Source of the DNA: Kocuria varians
GTDB lineage: Bacteria > Actinomycetota > Actinomycetes > Actinomycetales > Micrococcaceae
Length of the DNA: 64,000 nucleotides
Assembly (NCBI RefSeq): GCF_006539885.1
Contig: NZ_BJNW01000008.1
Coordinates: forward strand, 62,001-126,000
Direction: 5' to 3'
The notes under the pieces were generated by a model. That model worked only from the letters and a program-made list of their open reading frames with translations, did not search any database and was not told where the DNA came from. The translations under genes were made by a program, and so were the position numbers. Of this stretch, positions 11,129 to 20,045 are shown piece after piece (the stretch's first letter is position 1; every line of letters starts with the position of its first letter).

Positions 11129-11479
11129 ATGGCGGCGAAGGATGCACACGACGACGACGGCGCGGCGCCCGCGGGCGGCGCAGGGGCACCGGCGGCGCGG
11201 CGCGGGGGACTGCTGGCCGGCGTGGACTGGACGCGCAGCGCACCGGCCCACACCGTGACCCTGCTGGGGAAGCCGGGGTGCCACCTGTGCAAGGACGCCC
11301 GGCGGACCGTGACGGCGGTGTGCGAGGAGACCGGCACCGCGTACGAGGAGCGGGACATCACCGCGGACCCGGCGCTGCTGCGCGACTACGCGCAGTACGT
11401 GCCCGTGGTCTTCGTGGACGGCGCACCGTGGGACCGACTGCGCATCGACGCCGAGCGGCTTCGGGCTGTCCTCTCCTGA
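11129..11479 (+). CDS. Glutaredoxin-like (DUF836-type) thiol-disulfide protein
   Basis: 116 residues. After a 35-residue Ala/Gly/Asp-rich lead comes a thioredoxin-fold domain, VTLLGKPGCHLCKDARRTV, with a CxxC pair, and the cis-proline loop QYVPVVFVDGAPW. This matches the glutaredoxin 2-like/DUF836 proteins common in actinobacteria; redox partner unknown. ATG at 11129 is preferred because TAGCAT (11116-11121) lies seven bases upstream in a leaderless layout; an ATG at 11120 overlaps that hexamer. The gene sits 49 bases upstream of a phosphatase gene on the same strand. Confidence 0.8.
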   Translation: MAAKDAHDDDGAAPAGGAGAPAARRGGLLAGVDWTRSAPAHTVTLLGKPGCHLCKDARRTVTAVCEETGTAYEERDITADPALLRDYAQYVPVVFVDGAPWDRLRIDAERLRAVLS

Positions 11480-11530
11480 CGGGGCCCGCCCGGATTGGGG
11501 CCTTACCCCGGGGTTTGAGACACTGGGACC

Positions 11531-12202
11531 ATGCCTTCTGCGACCGTCCACCTCCTGCGCCACGGCGAGGTCCACAACCCGGAGCACGTCGTCTACGGGC
11601 GCCTGCCGGACTACCACCTCTCGGAACGCGGTGCATGCATGGCCGAGGCCGCCGCGGCGGAGCTGGCCCGGCGCGTGCAGGACGGTGACCGGATCGTGTA
11701 CCTCGCGAGCTCGCCGCTGACCCGCACGCGGGAGACGGCCGCGCCGGTGGCCCGTGAGCTGGACCTGGACGTCCACACGGACGAGCGGCTGATCGAGCCC
11801 GCCAACCACTTCGAGGGGCTGCACGTCACGGGCCGCGAGCTCGCCAGGCCCCGGCACTGGCCGTTCCTGCTCAACCCCCTGCGCCCCTCGTGGGGAGAGC
11901 CCTACCGCAGCCAGGTGGAGCGCATGGCGGAAGCCGTGCGGGAGATCGCGCGCGAGGCGGTGCTGCGCGGCGGGGACGGTGCGCAGGCGGTGGCGGTCTC
12001 CCACCAGCTGCCCATCTGGCTCACACGCCTCTCGGCGCAGGGACGCCCCCTGCCGCACGACCCCCGGCGGCGCGAGTGCAACCTCGCCTCGCTGACGTCC
12101 CTGACCTTCGACGACGTCGACGATCCGGGGGTTCCGCGCGTCTCCTACAGCGAGCCGGCCGCGCACCTCTACTCAGGCGTCAATCAGCTTCCCGGCTCAT
12201 AA
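11531..12202 (+). CDS. Histidine phosphatase family protein (phosphoglycerate mutase-like)
   Basis: 223 residues beginning with the phosphohistidine motif VHLLRHGEVHNPEH (residues 6-19). The second catalytic His lies in AVAVSHQLPIWL (about 158), and YLASSPLTRTRETA supplies the conserved Arg. Family members remove phosphate from small molecules or proteins; the substrate is not evident. It stands directly before the cytochrome c maturation operon, where such a gene is often found in actinobacteria. A GACACT hexamer six bases before the ATG suggests a leaderless start. Confidence 0.88.
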   Translation: MPSATVHLLRHGEVHNPEHVVYGRLPDYHLSERGACMAEAAAAELARRVQDGDRIVYLASSPLTRTRETAAPVARELDLDVHTDERLIEPANHFEGLHVTGRELARPRHWPFLLNPLRPSWGEPYRSQVERMAEAVREIAREAVLRGGDGAQAVAVSHQLPIWLTRLSAQGRPLPHDPRRRECNLASLTSLTFDDVDDPGVPRVSYSEPAAHLYSGVNQLPGS

Positions 12203-12243
12203 TCGATGTCCGATCCCCGACCCTCTTCCCAGGTGCTGCGCCC

Positions 12244-12876
12244 GTGAATTCTCTGCGATCTTCTTCCGCCCGCCCCGCTGCACGCACGCGCGTGCGCACC
12301 GGGCTGGTGGCCGTGGTGGCCTCGCTGGGCCTCGCGCTCACGGGCTGCGCCACGACCGACGACAACCTCGCCCAGCAGGCCAACGCTGGCGGGGACAAGG
12401 GCTACGTGGCCGGGGACGGATCCGTGAGCGAGTACGCCGCGGACAAGCGCGGTGAGCCCGTCGCGTTCGACGCGAAGATGTTCGACGGCAGCACCGTCAC
12501 CGCCGAGAGCCTGCGTGGCAAGCCGGCGGTCGTGAACTTCTGGTACGCCGGCTGCGCCCCGTGCCGCGCGGAGGCCCCGGACCTGGTGGCCCTGCACGGC
12601 GAGTACAAGGACGAGGCGCAGTTCCTGGGCGTGAACCTGCGGGACCAGCAGGCCACCGCGGAGGCGTTCGAGCGCAACTTCAAGGTCGGGTACCCCTCCG
12701 CGAGCGACCTCGACGGCGCCGTGCTGCTCGCGCTGAGCGACTACGTGCCGCCGCAGGCCGTGCCCACCACCCTGGTGCTCGACTCCCAGGGGCGGGTGGC
12801 CGCGCGCGTGCTCGGCAAGGCGGACAAGTCCACGCTGGCCGCACTGATCAAGGACACGGTGGCCGAATCCGCATGA
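12244..12876 (+). CDS. TlpA/ResA-like thiol-disulfide lipoprotein
   Basis: Extracytoplasmic thioredoxin-fold protein expected to keep apocytochrome c haem-binding cysteines reduced. It has a basic N-terminus, a hydrophobic signal and a lipobox, LALTGC (Cys at about 34), so it should be membrane-anchored. The redox motif CAPC lies in NFWYAGCAPCRAEAPDL (about 98-114), and the cis-proline lies in QAVPTTLVLD. GTG at 12244 is chosen as the start because it places a normal signal peptide first. The ATGA overlap with ccdA at 12873 couples their translation. Confidence 0.9.
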   Translation: MNSLRSSSARPAARTRVRTGLVAVVASLGLALTGCATTDDNLAQQANAGGDKGYVAGDGSVSEYAADKRGEPVAFDAKMFDGSTVTAESLRGKPAVVNFWYAGCAPCRAEAPDLVALHGEYKDEAQFLGVNLRDQQATAEAFERNFKVGYPSASDLDGAVLLALSDYVPPQAVPTTLVLDSQGRVAARVLGKADKSTLAALIKDTVAESA

Positions 12877-13631
12877 ACGGCAATCCCTTCGCCGAGGTCA
12901 TCCTCGACGGCTCCCTGATTGCCGCGCTGCCCGTGGCTCTGCTCGCGGGCTTCGTCTCCTTCGCCTCGCCGTGCGTGCTGCCCCTCGTGCCCGGCTACCT
13001 GGGCTACATCACGGGCCTGACCGGCGCGGACCTGCGGGAGCAGAAGCGGGGGCGGATCTTCTGGGGCGTGCTGCTGTTCGTGCTGGGCTTCTCCGCGGTC
13101 TTCGTGCTGATGTCCGTGGTGCTCGCCCAGCTCGGTGCCTTTGCCTGGTTCCTGGGGCAGCGGTGGATCATGGTGGTGCTCGGGCTGCTCGTGATGCTCA
13201 TGGGCATCGTGTTCATGGGCGGCTTCTCGTGGTTCCAGCGCGACCGCAAGATCGAGCGCCGCCCGCCGCCCGGGCTGTGGGGTGCACCCCTGCTCGGGAT
13301 GACCTTCGGCCTCGGCTGGGCGCCGTGCATCGGGCCCACCTTCGCCGCGGTGCAGGCGCTCGTCTACGTGGACGGTGCCTCCACCGGCAAAGCCGTGGTG
13401 CTGACCCTGGCGTACTGCCTGGGGATGGGCGTGCCGTTCGTGCTGATCGCCCTGGCGCTGCGCCGCGGCATGGGCGCGATGGCGTTCTTCCGCCGCCACC
13501 GCCTGACCCTGCAGCGGGTGGGCGGTGGTGTGCTGGTCCTGATCGGGCTGGCCATGGCCACGGGCGTGTGGTCCGCACTGGTCTCCTGGATCCAGTCCGA
13601 ATTCGTAACCGATTGGGTGATGCCGATATGA
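12873..13631 (+). CDS. ccdA: Cytochrome c biogenesis protein CcdA
   Basis: 252-residue membrane protein with six hydrophobic helices that passes electrons from cytosolic thioredoxin to the outside thiol protein. The paired redox-cysteine helices are clear: FVSFASPCVLPLVPGYLGYI (Cys at about 30) and GLGWAPCIGPTFAAV (Cys at about 151). It overlaps its neighbours by four bases on both sides, in a single operon with the TlpA-like gene, resB and ccsB. Confidence 0.95.
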   Translation: MNGNPFAEVILDGSLIAALPVALLAGFVSFASPCVLPLVPGYLGYITGLTGADLREQKRGRIFWGVLLFVLGFSAVFVLMSVVLAQLGAFAWFLGQRWIMVVLGLLVMLMGIVFMGGFSWFQRDRKIERRPPPGLWGAPLLGMTFGLGWAPCIGPTFAAVQALVYVDGASTGKAVVLTLAYCLGMGVPFVLIALALRRGMGAMAFFRRHRLTLQRVGGGVLVLIGLAMATGVWSALVSWIQSEFVTDWVMPI

Positions 13632-15307
13632 CCAAGGCGCGTACAAGGCGCGAGCGGAAGGCGCAGCGCGCGGCCGTGGAGGTCCCCGCGCTGGGGCCCG
13701 TCGGCATGCTGCGCTGGGCGTGGCGGCAGCTGACCAAGATGTCCACCGCCCTCGTGCTGCTGCTGCTGCTCGCGATCGCCGCGGTCCCCGGCTCCCTGTT
13801 CCCGCAGCGCGTGCAGGACCCGGACGCCGTGGCGGACTACATCAAGGCCAACCCCGTCATGGGGCCGTGGCTGGACCGGGTCCAGCTCTTCGACGTCTTC
13901 TCCTCCTACTGGTTCTCCGCGATCTACCTGCTGCTGTTCATCTCGCTCGTGGGCTGCGTGATCCCGCGGGCGTTCCAGCACTTCAAGGCGTGGCGTTCCA
14001 AGCCGCCGCGCACCCCGCGGCGGATCTCGCGGCTGCCGCAGTACCGCAAGGTGATGCTCGGCGGGCGCGAGGGCGCCGCGGCACCCACCCCGGACGACGC
14101 CGTCGAGGCGGCGGCCGCGGCCCTGAAGAAGCGCGGCTACCGCGTGCAGGTGCAGGACCTCGGGACCGGGGCGCCGTCGGTCGCGGCCGAGCGCGGCATG
14201 CTCAAGGAAGTGGGCAACATCCTCTTCCACGTGGCCCTGCTGGGCGTGCTGATCTCGGTGGCCGCGGGATCCCTGTTCGGCTACAAGGGGCAGAAGGTGA
14301 TCGTGGAGGGGGAGTCCTTCGTGAACACCCTCGTGGACTACGACTCCTTCAACCCCGGCACGAACTTCAACGCGGACTGGCTCAACCCGTTCTCGATCTC
14401 GCTGAAGTCCTTCGAGGCCACGTTCAACCGTGACACGAGCGACCCCGAGCACTACGGCCAGCCCACAGACTTCAACGCGGACCTGACCGTCACGGACGCC
14501 CCCGGCGCCACCCCGCAGGACGTGCACCTGGCGGTGAACAAGCCCCTGAACGTGGGCGGCACCAAGGTGTACCTGGTGGGCAATGGCTACGCGCCGGTGA
14601 TCCGCGTCAAGGACGGCGACGGCCACGTCGCGTACGAGGGGCCCGTGGTCACCGTGCCCTCGGACTCCGTCTACACCTCCTCCCTGACGCTGAAGGTCCC
14701 GGATGCCCGCCCGGACCAGCTGGGCTTCGTGGGCCTGCTGCTGCCCACGGCCGTCTCCCAGGACGGCTCGATCCCCAAGTCCGTGGACCCGGGGCTGAAC
14801 AACCCGGCGCTGATCCTCTCCTCGTACAGCGGTGACCTGGGCCTGGACAGCGGTCAGCCGCAGAACGTCTACGTGCTGGACACCAAGGGGCTCAAGGAGC
14901 TCAACGCGATGTCCAGCAGCAACGGGCCTGTGCTCCTGGACGGCCAGCACCGGAAGGTGGACCTCCCGGACGGCAAGGGCAGCATCGAGTTCCTGGACGT
15001 CAAGCGCTACGTGGGTCTGGACGTGCACAGCGATCCCGGGCGCATCCCCGCGTTCGTCTCCTTCCTGGTGGCGTTCGCCGGGCTCGTGATGAGCCTGTTC
15101 ATCGCGCGCCGCAGGGCCTGGGTGCGCGCCACGGAGACCGAGGACGCGAATGGCGTCCGGTGTACTGTTCTGGAGTACGGCCTGTTGGCGCGGGGCGAGG
15201 ATCACCGCCTGGGCGCGGAGGCGGAGAAGCTGACTGCTCTGTGGACGTCATTGTGGGAGGACCGCGGAGTGCGGGAGTTCCACCTGAAACCGTCGGATAA
15301 GGCGTGA
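13628..15307 (+). CDS. resB: Cytochrome c biogenesis protein ResB (Ccs1)
   Basis: 559 residues. Part of the System II haem export and ligation complex with CcsA/CcsB. Three N-terminal membrane helices (STALVLLLLLAIAAVPGSLF at about 38; SAIYLLLFISLVGC at about 98; a third at about 200) precede a large outside domain of about 270 residues, and a final helix (FVSFLVAFAGLVMSLFIA) lies near the C-terminus. The SLFPQR and EVGNILFHVALLG segments are typical. The start overlaps ccdA by four bases, and the stop is four bases before ccsB. Confidence 0.94.
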   Translation: MTKARTRRERKAQRAAVEVPALGPVGMLRWAWRQLTKMSTALVLLLLLAIAAVPGSLFPQRVQDPDAVADYIKANPVMGPWLDRVQLFDVFSSYWFSAIYLLLFISLVGCVIPRAFQHFKAWRSKPPRTPRRISRLPQYRKVMLGGREGAAAPTPDDAVEAAAAALKKRGYRVQVQDLGTGAPSVAAERGMLKEVGNILFHVALLGVLISVAAGSLFGYKGQKVIVEGESFVNTLVDYDSFNPGTNFNADWLNPFSISLKSFEATFNRDTSDPEHYGQPTDFNADLTVTDAPGATPQDVHLAVNKPLNVGGTKVYLVGNGYAPVIRVKDGDGHVAYEGPVVTVPSDSVYTSSLTLKVPDARPDQLGFVGLLLPTAVSQDGSIPKSVDPGLNNPALILSSYSGDLGLDSGQPQNVYVLDTKGLKELNAMSSSNGPVLLDGQHRKVDLPDGKGSIEFLDVKRYVGLDVHSDPGRIPAFVSFLVAFAGLVMSLFIARRRAWVRATETEDANGVRCTVLEYGLLARGEDHRLGAEAEKLTALWTSLWEDRGVREFHLKPSDKA

Positions 15308-15311
15308 GGTA

Positions 15312-16427
15312 ATGGGTAGCGACATCAACGTGACTTTGGGCAACTGGAGCGAGTGGTTCATGCTCCTGGCCGCCATGACCTACATGGTGGTGTTCGTGGC
15401 GTTCGTGTGGGACATGGCCAGCCACTCCAAGACGCTCGGTCTCAACGAGCAGGCGCGGGAGAAGCGCCGCACGGAGGCCGAGGCGAACTCCCGGCAGCTC
15501 GTGGGAGCCGGGGCGGCGGCGTCGTCCGTGGCCCACGGCGCGGCGGGAAGCAGCGGCGCGGTCTCCCGGGGTGCTGACGACGCCGTGGCCGCCGAGTTCC
15601 GCACGTCCGCCGAGAACTCTACCAAGGGAGTGGGCGAGTTCGAGGCCCTGAACTACAAGCGCGGCAGCCGCCGCCCGGCCGCCCGCGTGGCCGTGACGCT
15701 CATGGTCATCGCGTTCGCGCTGCACGTCTTCGCGGTCGTCTCCCGCGGCGTGGCCGCGGACCGCGTGCCCTGGGCCAACATGTACGAGTTCTGCAGCACC
15801 GGCGCCATGGTGGTGGCCGGCGTGTACCTGGTGACCCTGATCTTCAAGGACCTGCGCTTCGTTGGGCCCATGGTCTCCGGGCTCGTGCTCATCATGCTGT
15901 GCCTCGCGACCATCGTGTTCCGCACCCCGGTCTCGCCCCTGCAACCGGCGCTGCAGTCCTACTGGCTCATCATCCACGTGTCCATCGCGGTGGCGGCCTC
16001 CGGCATCTTCACCATCACGTTCGCCATGGCCGTGCTGCAGCTGCTGCAGGCCCGCCGCGAGAAGCGCCTGGCCGCGGGGGAGACCTCCCGCATGGGCTTC
16101 CTGCGCGCCGTGCCCAGCTCCGTGACCCTGGAGAACTTCGCGTTCCGCCTGAACTCCGTGGGCTTCGTGTTCTGGACCTTCACCCTGGCCGCCGGTGCCA
16201 TCTGGGCGGACCAGGCCTGGGGCCGGTTCTGGGGCTGGGACACCAAGGAGGTCTGGACCTTCGTGGTGTGGACCGTCTACGCCGCCTACATGCACGCCCG
16301 CGTGACCCGCGGCTGGAACGGCAACCGCTCCGCGTGGCTGTCGATCGCCGGCTACATGTGCGTGGTCTTCAACTTCACCGTGGTCAATACACTCTTCCCG
16401 GGTCTGCACTCCTACTCGGGCCTGTGA
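15312..16427 (+). CDS. ccsB: Cytochrome c biogenesis protein CcsB/CcsA (haem-handling subunit)
   Basis: 371-residue polytopic protein that presents haem to apocytochrome c with ResB. The tryptophan-rich signature WGRFWGWDTKEVWTFVVW (about 302-319) and conserved haem-ligand histidines (for example WLIIHVSIA) are visible. Between the first membrane helix and the main bundle there is an extra Ala/Ser/Arg-rich cytoplasmic loop of about 70 residues (about 40-110), longer than in many homologues. It is the last gene of the operon; a 15-bp hairpin follows 120 bases later. Confidence 0.94.
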   Translation: MGSDINVTLGNWSEWFMLLAAMTYMVVFVAFVWDMASHSKTLGLNEQAREKRRTEAEANSRQLVGAGAAASSVAHGAAGSSGAVSRGADDAVAAEFRTSAENSTKGVGEFEALNYKRGSRRPAARVAVTLMVIAFALHVFAVVSRGVAADRVPWANMYEFCSTGAMVVAGVYLVTLIFKDLRFVGPMVSGLVLIMLCLATIVFRTPVSPLQPALQSYWLIIHVSIAVAASGIFTITFAMAVLQLLQARREKRLAAGETSRMGFLRAVPSSVTLENFAFRLNSVGFVFWTFTLAAGAIWADQAWGRFWGWDTKEVWTFVVWTVYAAYMHARVTRGWNGNRSAWLSIAGYMCVVFNFTVVNTLFPGLHSYSGL

Positions 16428-16519
16428 GGCGCTGAGCCTCGCGGGGAGTCCCTGAGCGCCGCTGGACTTCCAGTCCGTCGGGCCCTTGTCGAGGCCCGTT
16501 GCGGCGGCGCGTTCCGCAC

Positions 16520-16530
16520 GACGACGCCGC
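16520..16530 (+). repeat. Dispersed 11-mer GACGACGCCGC, one of 22 exact copies
   Basis: Exact copies on the + strand start at 7885, 16520, 23503, 36592, 37946, 38891, 38966, 43104, 44709, 51589 and 54532. On the - strand (+ coordinates) they start at 17599, 19326, 19998, 21927, 24004, 45804, 49372, 49484, 53710, 58101 and 60180. Sixteen copies are followed by a further C. Those at 16520, 17599, 21927, 24004, 36592, 45804, 49372, 49484 and 51589 lie outside genes. Confidence 0.85.
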
Positions 16531-16547
16531 CAGCGCACCGCACAGAT

Positions 16548-16581
16548 GATGCCCGCCTCCCCGTTCGGGGAGGCGGGCATC
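16548..16581 (+). terminator. Strong hairpin after the cytochrome c operon, probably bidirectional
   Basis: GATGCCCGCCTCCCC (16548-16562) and GGGGAGGCGGGCATC (16567-16581) form a perfect 15-bp stem with a GTTC loop. It separates ccsB from the convergent small membrane protein gene that ends at 16667. Confidence 0.75.
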
Positions 16582-16666
16582 GTTCGTCGGTCCAGGTGCC
16601 ACGTTCGGAGGTCTGCTGCGTCAGGAGGACTGCTACGACCGGGTGTTGGCTGCTTCCGGAGGTCTC

Positions 16667-17134
16667 CTACTTCTGTGCGTCGTCCGGGCCCGGTGTGTCG
16701 TTGCGCGGGCCCGGAGTGTCGTCGTGGGGCTTCGGAGCGTCGTTGCGGGGGTCCGAGGGGTCCAGGGGCTCGTCGGTCTCCGGGTGGGTGCCCGGGGCGC
16801 GGCCCGTGCGTTTGAGCTCGTTCTCCCACTCCTGCAGCCGGCGGGCCTGCTCCTGCTGCCTGCGGTGCTGCTCGAGGTGGCGCAGGAACTGGGGGTCGTC
16901 GTCCGGGCCGCGGCCGCGCTGCGCCTCCGCTGCGACGTCCTCCCGGCGGGGGCGGCCGAAGAGCAGCCACAGCACCGCCCCGACCACCGGCAGCAGCAGG
17001 ATCACCAGCAGCCACGCCCACTTGGGCAGCGCACGCACGCTGTAGCGCTCCGACTGTGCACACTCGATGAGCGCGTAGATGATGACGCCCACCGCGAGTG
17101 CGCCCGCGCCAATGATCAGAATTGCTCGGCCCAT
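16667..17134 (-). CDS. PLDc_N-domain small membrane protein
   Basis: 155 residues. Two membrane helices (IGAGALAVGVIIYALIECA at about 8-26; WAWLLVILLLPVVGAVLWLL at about 40-59) enclose the SVRALPKW segment and are followed by FGRP, which together is the phospholipase D N-terminal domain found alone in many actinobacterial proteins. The remaining 90 residues are cytoplasmic, charged and rich in Asp/Pro/Gln, with two imperfect repeats (DTPGPRN, DTPGPDD). There is no PLD catalytic domain. ATG at 17134 is seven bases after TAGGAT on the minus strand (17147-17142), a leaderless layout; an ATG at 17143 overlaps the hexamer. Function unknown. Confidence 0.8.
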   Translation of the reverse strand: MGRAILIIGAGALAVGVIIYALIECAQSERYSVRALPKWAWLLVILLLPVVGAVLWLLFGRPRREDVAAEAQRGRGPDDDPQFLRHLEQHRRQQEQARRLQEWENELKRTGRAPGTHPETDEPLDPSDPRNDAPKPHDDTPGPRNDTPGPDDAQK

Positions 17135-17141
17135 GCCGAAC

Positions 17142-17176
17142 ATCCTAGGGGAGTGTCCAGGGCGGGCGCCTAGACT
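17142..17176. promoter_or_regulatory. Back-to-back -10 elements of two leaderless genes
   Basis: Only 48 bases separate the divergent starts at 17134 (-) and 17183 (+). TAGGAT on the minus strand (17147-17142) and TAGACT on the plus strand (17171-17176) lie seven and six bases from their start codons. The two promoters must overlap each other's upstream regions, so mutual interference is likely. Confidence 0.6.
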
Positions 17177-17182
17177 GGCCGG

Positions 17183-17461
17183 GTGAACTTCTTGAAGTAC
17201 TCCCTGCTGCGCCTCGGCATTCTGATCGCGTTCTTCCTCGTGTGCCTCTACCTGGGCCTGGGACTCGTGTTCTCCGGGATCGCGGCCGTGATCGCCGCCT
17301 TCGCGATCTGCTACATCTTCTTCCCCAAGCTGCACTACGCGGCGGGGCAGGACTTCCACCGCTTCATCTCGCGCTCGCCCAAGCCGCAGAACCGCGTGGC
17401 GCTCGAGGACCAGGAGTTCGAGGACTCCTACACGGACACGGAGAGCCGCAAGGACGTCTGA
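17183..17461 (+). CDS. DUF4229-type small membrane protein
   Basis: 92 residues with two hydrophobic helices (RLGILIAFFLVCLYLGLGLV and GIAAVIAAFAICYIFF) and a charged C-terminal tail (KPQNRVALEDQEFEDSYTD). It matches the actinobacterial DUF4229 pattern, for which no function is known, and it is commonly found near menaquinone genes. GTG at 17183 is six bases after TAGACT (17171-17176), with no ribosome binding site, so the mRNA is probably leaderless. Confidence 0.8.
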   Translation: MNFLKYSLLRLGILIAFFLVCLYLGLGLVFSGIAAVIAAFAICYIFFPKLHYAAGQDFHRFISRSPKPQNRVALEDQEFEDSYTDTESRKDV

Positions 17462-17527
17462 GGCTCGGGGTCCAGCACCCCGGGACCTGCGGTCCGGCCA
17501 CCCGGGACGTCGTGGGCGGGCCGGATG

Positions 17528-17548
17528 GGCTCCGCAGCCGCCGGAGCC
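17528..17548. terminator. GC hairpin between the converging DUF4229 gene and menA
   Basis: GGCTCCG (17528-17534) pairs with CGGAGCC (17542-17548) around a seven-base loop. No T-run follows, so its role as a terminator is uncertain. Confidence 0.35.
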
Positions 17549-17630
17549 GGCAGGGCCGGCCCCGCGCGAACCGTGGGGGCGAGGAGATGCACCGCCGCGC
17601 GGCGTCGTCGTCCCCGCGGAGGCGGCTGGA

Positions 17631-18515
17631 TCAGCCCACGTACTGGAAGACGAGCACGGCCACGGCGTAGAGCACGGTGACGCCCAGGTTGATGAAGCCG
17701 CACTGCTTGAGCACGGGGATCAGCTCGCGGCGGTCGGTGCTGCGCAGCACTGTGATGGCCGCGCCCACGGCCAGCGGGCTCATCGCGTAGACCAGCAGCA
17801 CCCACGGGTTGTGCGGGACGAGCAGCAGGGGCAGGACCATACCCACGAACATCTCGCCGGTGAAGGTGAGCCGCGCCCTGGAGTCGCCGAGCCGCACGGC
17901 CATGGTGCGCTTGCCCGCGACCTCGTCCCCGGGGATGTCGCGGATGTTGTTGGCCATCAGCAGGGCGCACGCGAAGAGTCCGGTGGCCACGGCCAGCACC
18001 CACGAGTCCAGGTTCAGGCGCCCGGCCTGCGTGACGGTGGTGCCCAGAGTGGCCACCAGGCCGAAGAAGATGAAGACGAACACGTCCCCGAGTCCCATGT
18101 AGCCGTAGGGCTTCTTGCCGCCGGTGTAGCCCCAGGCCGCGGCGATCGCCAGGACCCCCACCACGCCGAGCCACCACTGCTGCGACAGCGCCACCAGGGC
18201 GACGCCCGCCACCGCGGCGAGACCGAAGCACGAGAAGGCGGCCAGCTTGACCTGCCGCGGGGTGGCCGCGCCGGAGGCGGTGAGCCGCAGCGGGCCCACG
18301 CGGTCGTCGTCCGTGCCGCGCACACCGTCCGAGTAGTCGTTGGCGTAGTTCACGCCGATCTGCAGGAACAGGGCCACGAGCAGTGCCAGGAGGGCCGGGA
18401 CGGCGTGCGCGGCGTGCATCGCCTGCGCGGCGGCGGTACCGGCGATCACCGGTGCCGCGGCCATGGGCAGCGTCCGCAGACGAGCCCCCTCGACCCACTG
18501 AGCTGGTGTGGCCAC
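17631..18515 (-). CDS. menA: 1,4-dihydroxy-2-naphthoate polyprenyltransferase
   Basis: Attaches the isoprenoid tail to 1,4-dihydroxy-2-naphthoate in the membrane to give demethylmenaquinone. UbiA-fold, 294 residues, about eight to nine hydrophobic helices. The first Asp-rich motif, NYANDYSDGVRGTDDD (about 51-66), and the second, NNIRDIPGDEVAGKRT (about 172), bind the prenyl diphosphate through magnesium. GTG at 18515 follows GAAAGGTCGTTG. The frame continues far upstream, but that part is a shadow of menE. It is the third gene of a menB-menE-menA run. Confidence 0.93.
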   Translation of the reverse strand: MATPAQWVEGARLRTLPMAAAPVIAGTAAAQAMHAAHAVPALLALLVALFLQIGVNYANDYSDGVRGTDDDRVGPLRLTASGAATPRQVKLAAFSCFGLAAVAGVALVALSQQWWLGVVGVLAIAAAWGYTGGKKPYGYMGLGDVFVFIFFGLVATLGTTVTQAGRLNLDSWVLAVATGLFACALLMANNIRDIPGDEVAGKRTMAVRLGDSRARLTFTGEMFVGMVLPLLLVPHNPWVLLVYAMSPLAVGAAITVLRSTDRRELIPVLKQCGFINLGVTVLYAVAVLVFQYVG

Positions 18516-18643
18516 GGTGCAACGACCTTTCGACGACGGAGTTCGGGTTCGCCCCATTCTCCCACGGGTCGTGCACCGGCCCGGGCCGCCCCGGCGCACG
18601 GTGGCTGGCGCGGAGCCGGCTCTGTCGGGGGCGAGGGCCGCGG

Positions 18644-20035
18644 TCAGCCCCGGGGGCCTGCGCGGCGGGCGTCCTGGGTGTCCAAGGTCTCGGAGCCGTC
18701 GGAGGTGTCGGGGAGGCCGGGGCGTGCCGGTGGTGTCAGGGGGGTGCCGGTCGTACCGGGGGTGCCGGTGGTGGCAGACGCGTCGGCCGTGCCGGTGAAC
18801 AGCGCTGCCGCGGCGGAGCGGTCCGGCTTGCCGGTCGCGAGCAGGGGGAGCTGCTGCGCGTGGTGCCACAGCTTGGGCACCGCGGCGGCCCCGAGCCGAT
18901 CGCGCACCGCCGCGGAGAGCTCCCGTTCGAGCGTCGTGCTCCGCTCCGTGCCCGGCCGGGGGACGACCACGGCGGCGACGCTCTGCCCCCACTCGGGGTG
19001 CGGCACGGCCACCACGAGCGCCTGCCGCAGCGCGGGGTGCTCGAGGAGAACAGAGGCCACGAGACCGGCCGAGACCTTCACACCGCCGGTGTTCACGACG
19101 TCGTCCGTGCGCCCCAGCACCGAGAGGGCACCGCCCTCCCCGCGGGCGCCGAGGTCGTCCGTGCGGTACCAGCGCACGCCGTCGAGCACGCGGAAGTGTG
19201 CGGCGGTCTGGGCGGGGTCGTCCAGGTAGCCGGCGGCCACCACGTCCCCGCCGAGCCAGATCCGGCCCTCGGAGAAGGCTCCCGGCCCCTCCGCGACGGT
19301 GAGGGCCGCGCGGGCGGCGGCCGGGGCGGCGTCGTCCGGGAGCAGGCGCACGGCCACGGTGTCGAGGGCCACGCCGTCGTAGACGCACCCGCCGCACGTC
19401 TCGGACATCCCGTAGGTGCGCACGACCCGCACGCCCGCCTCCGCGGCGCGCGCGGCGAGGGCGGGGGACAGCGCGGAACCGCCCACGAGCACGGCGTCGA
19501 AGCGCGCGAGGGCGGCCACCGCGCGGAAGTCGGGGGCGCCCTCGGCGGGGTCGAGGATCCGCTGCAACTGGGTGGGCACCACGGACACGTAGCGCACCGG
19601 GGCGTCCATGCCCTCCGCGACATCCGCGAACGCCGCGGGGGTGAAGTGTCCGGTGGACATGACCACGGGGTGGGTGCCCGCGAGCACGGAGCGCGCGAGG
19701 ACCTGGACGCCCGCGACGTAGTGGGCCGGCAGGCACAGCAGCCACTGCCCCGGACCGGACGTGGCCCGTTCGGTCGCGCGACCGGAGGCCTCCAGGGCCT
19801 CGGTGGTCAGGACCGTCTTTTTGGGGCGGCCGGTGGAGCCGGACGTCGCGACGACGACCGCCGGGCCGGGGCGGGACAGCGCGGTCCGCAGCCGCGGCAG
19901 CAGCTCGAGCGGGTCACCGGGGAGGGGGCCGTCGAGCACGACGACGTCGCGGGGCAGAGCACCGAGCGCCGGTGCCGGCAGCGCGGTGCCCGGGAGGGCG
20001 GCGTCGTCGGGCTCGGGGGAGAAGGGCGAGGTCAT
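18644..20035 (-). CDS. menE: o-Succinylbenzoate-CoA ligase
   Basis: ANL-superfamily adenylating enzyme that activates o-succinylbenzoate with ATP and CoA. The P-loop AVVVATSGSTGRPKK (about 59-73), the adenine-binding YGMSETCGG (about 219), YRTDDLG (about 295) and the C-terminal catalytic lysine segment LLATGKPDR are all present. At 463 residues it is compact, with a short N-terminus, as in actinobacterial MenE, and ends in a Thr/Gly/Pro-rich tail of about 40 residues. Its ATG follows the menB stop by 10 bases, so the two are cotranscribed. Confidence 0.92.
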   Translation of the reverse strand: MTSPFSPEPDDAALPGTALPAPALGALPRDVVVLDGPLPGDPLELLPRLRTALSRPGPAVVVATSGSTGRPKKTVLTTEALEASGRATERATSGPGQWLLCLPAHYVAGVQVLARSVLAGTHPVVMSTGHFTPAAFADVAEGMDAPVRYVSVVPTQLQRILDPAEGAPDFRAVAALARFDAVLVGGSALSPALAARAAEAGVRVVRTYGMSETCGGCVYDGVALDTVAVRLLPDDAAPAAARAALTVAEGPGAFSEGRIWLGGDVVAAGYLDDPAQTAAHFRVLDGVRWYRTDDLGARGEGGALSVLGRTDDVVNTGGVKVSAGLVASVLLEHPALRQALVVAVPHPEWGQSVAAVVVPRPGTERSTTLERELSAAVRDRLGAAAVPKLWHHAQQLPLLATGKPDRSAAAALFTGTADASATTGTPGTTGTPLTPPARPGLPDTSDGSETLDTQDARRAGPRG

Positions 20036-20045
20036 GCGGCGACCG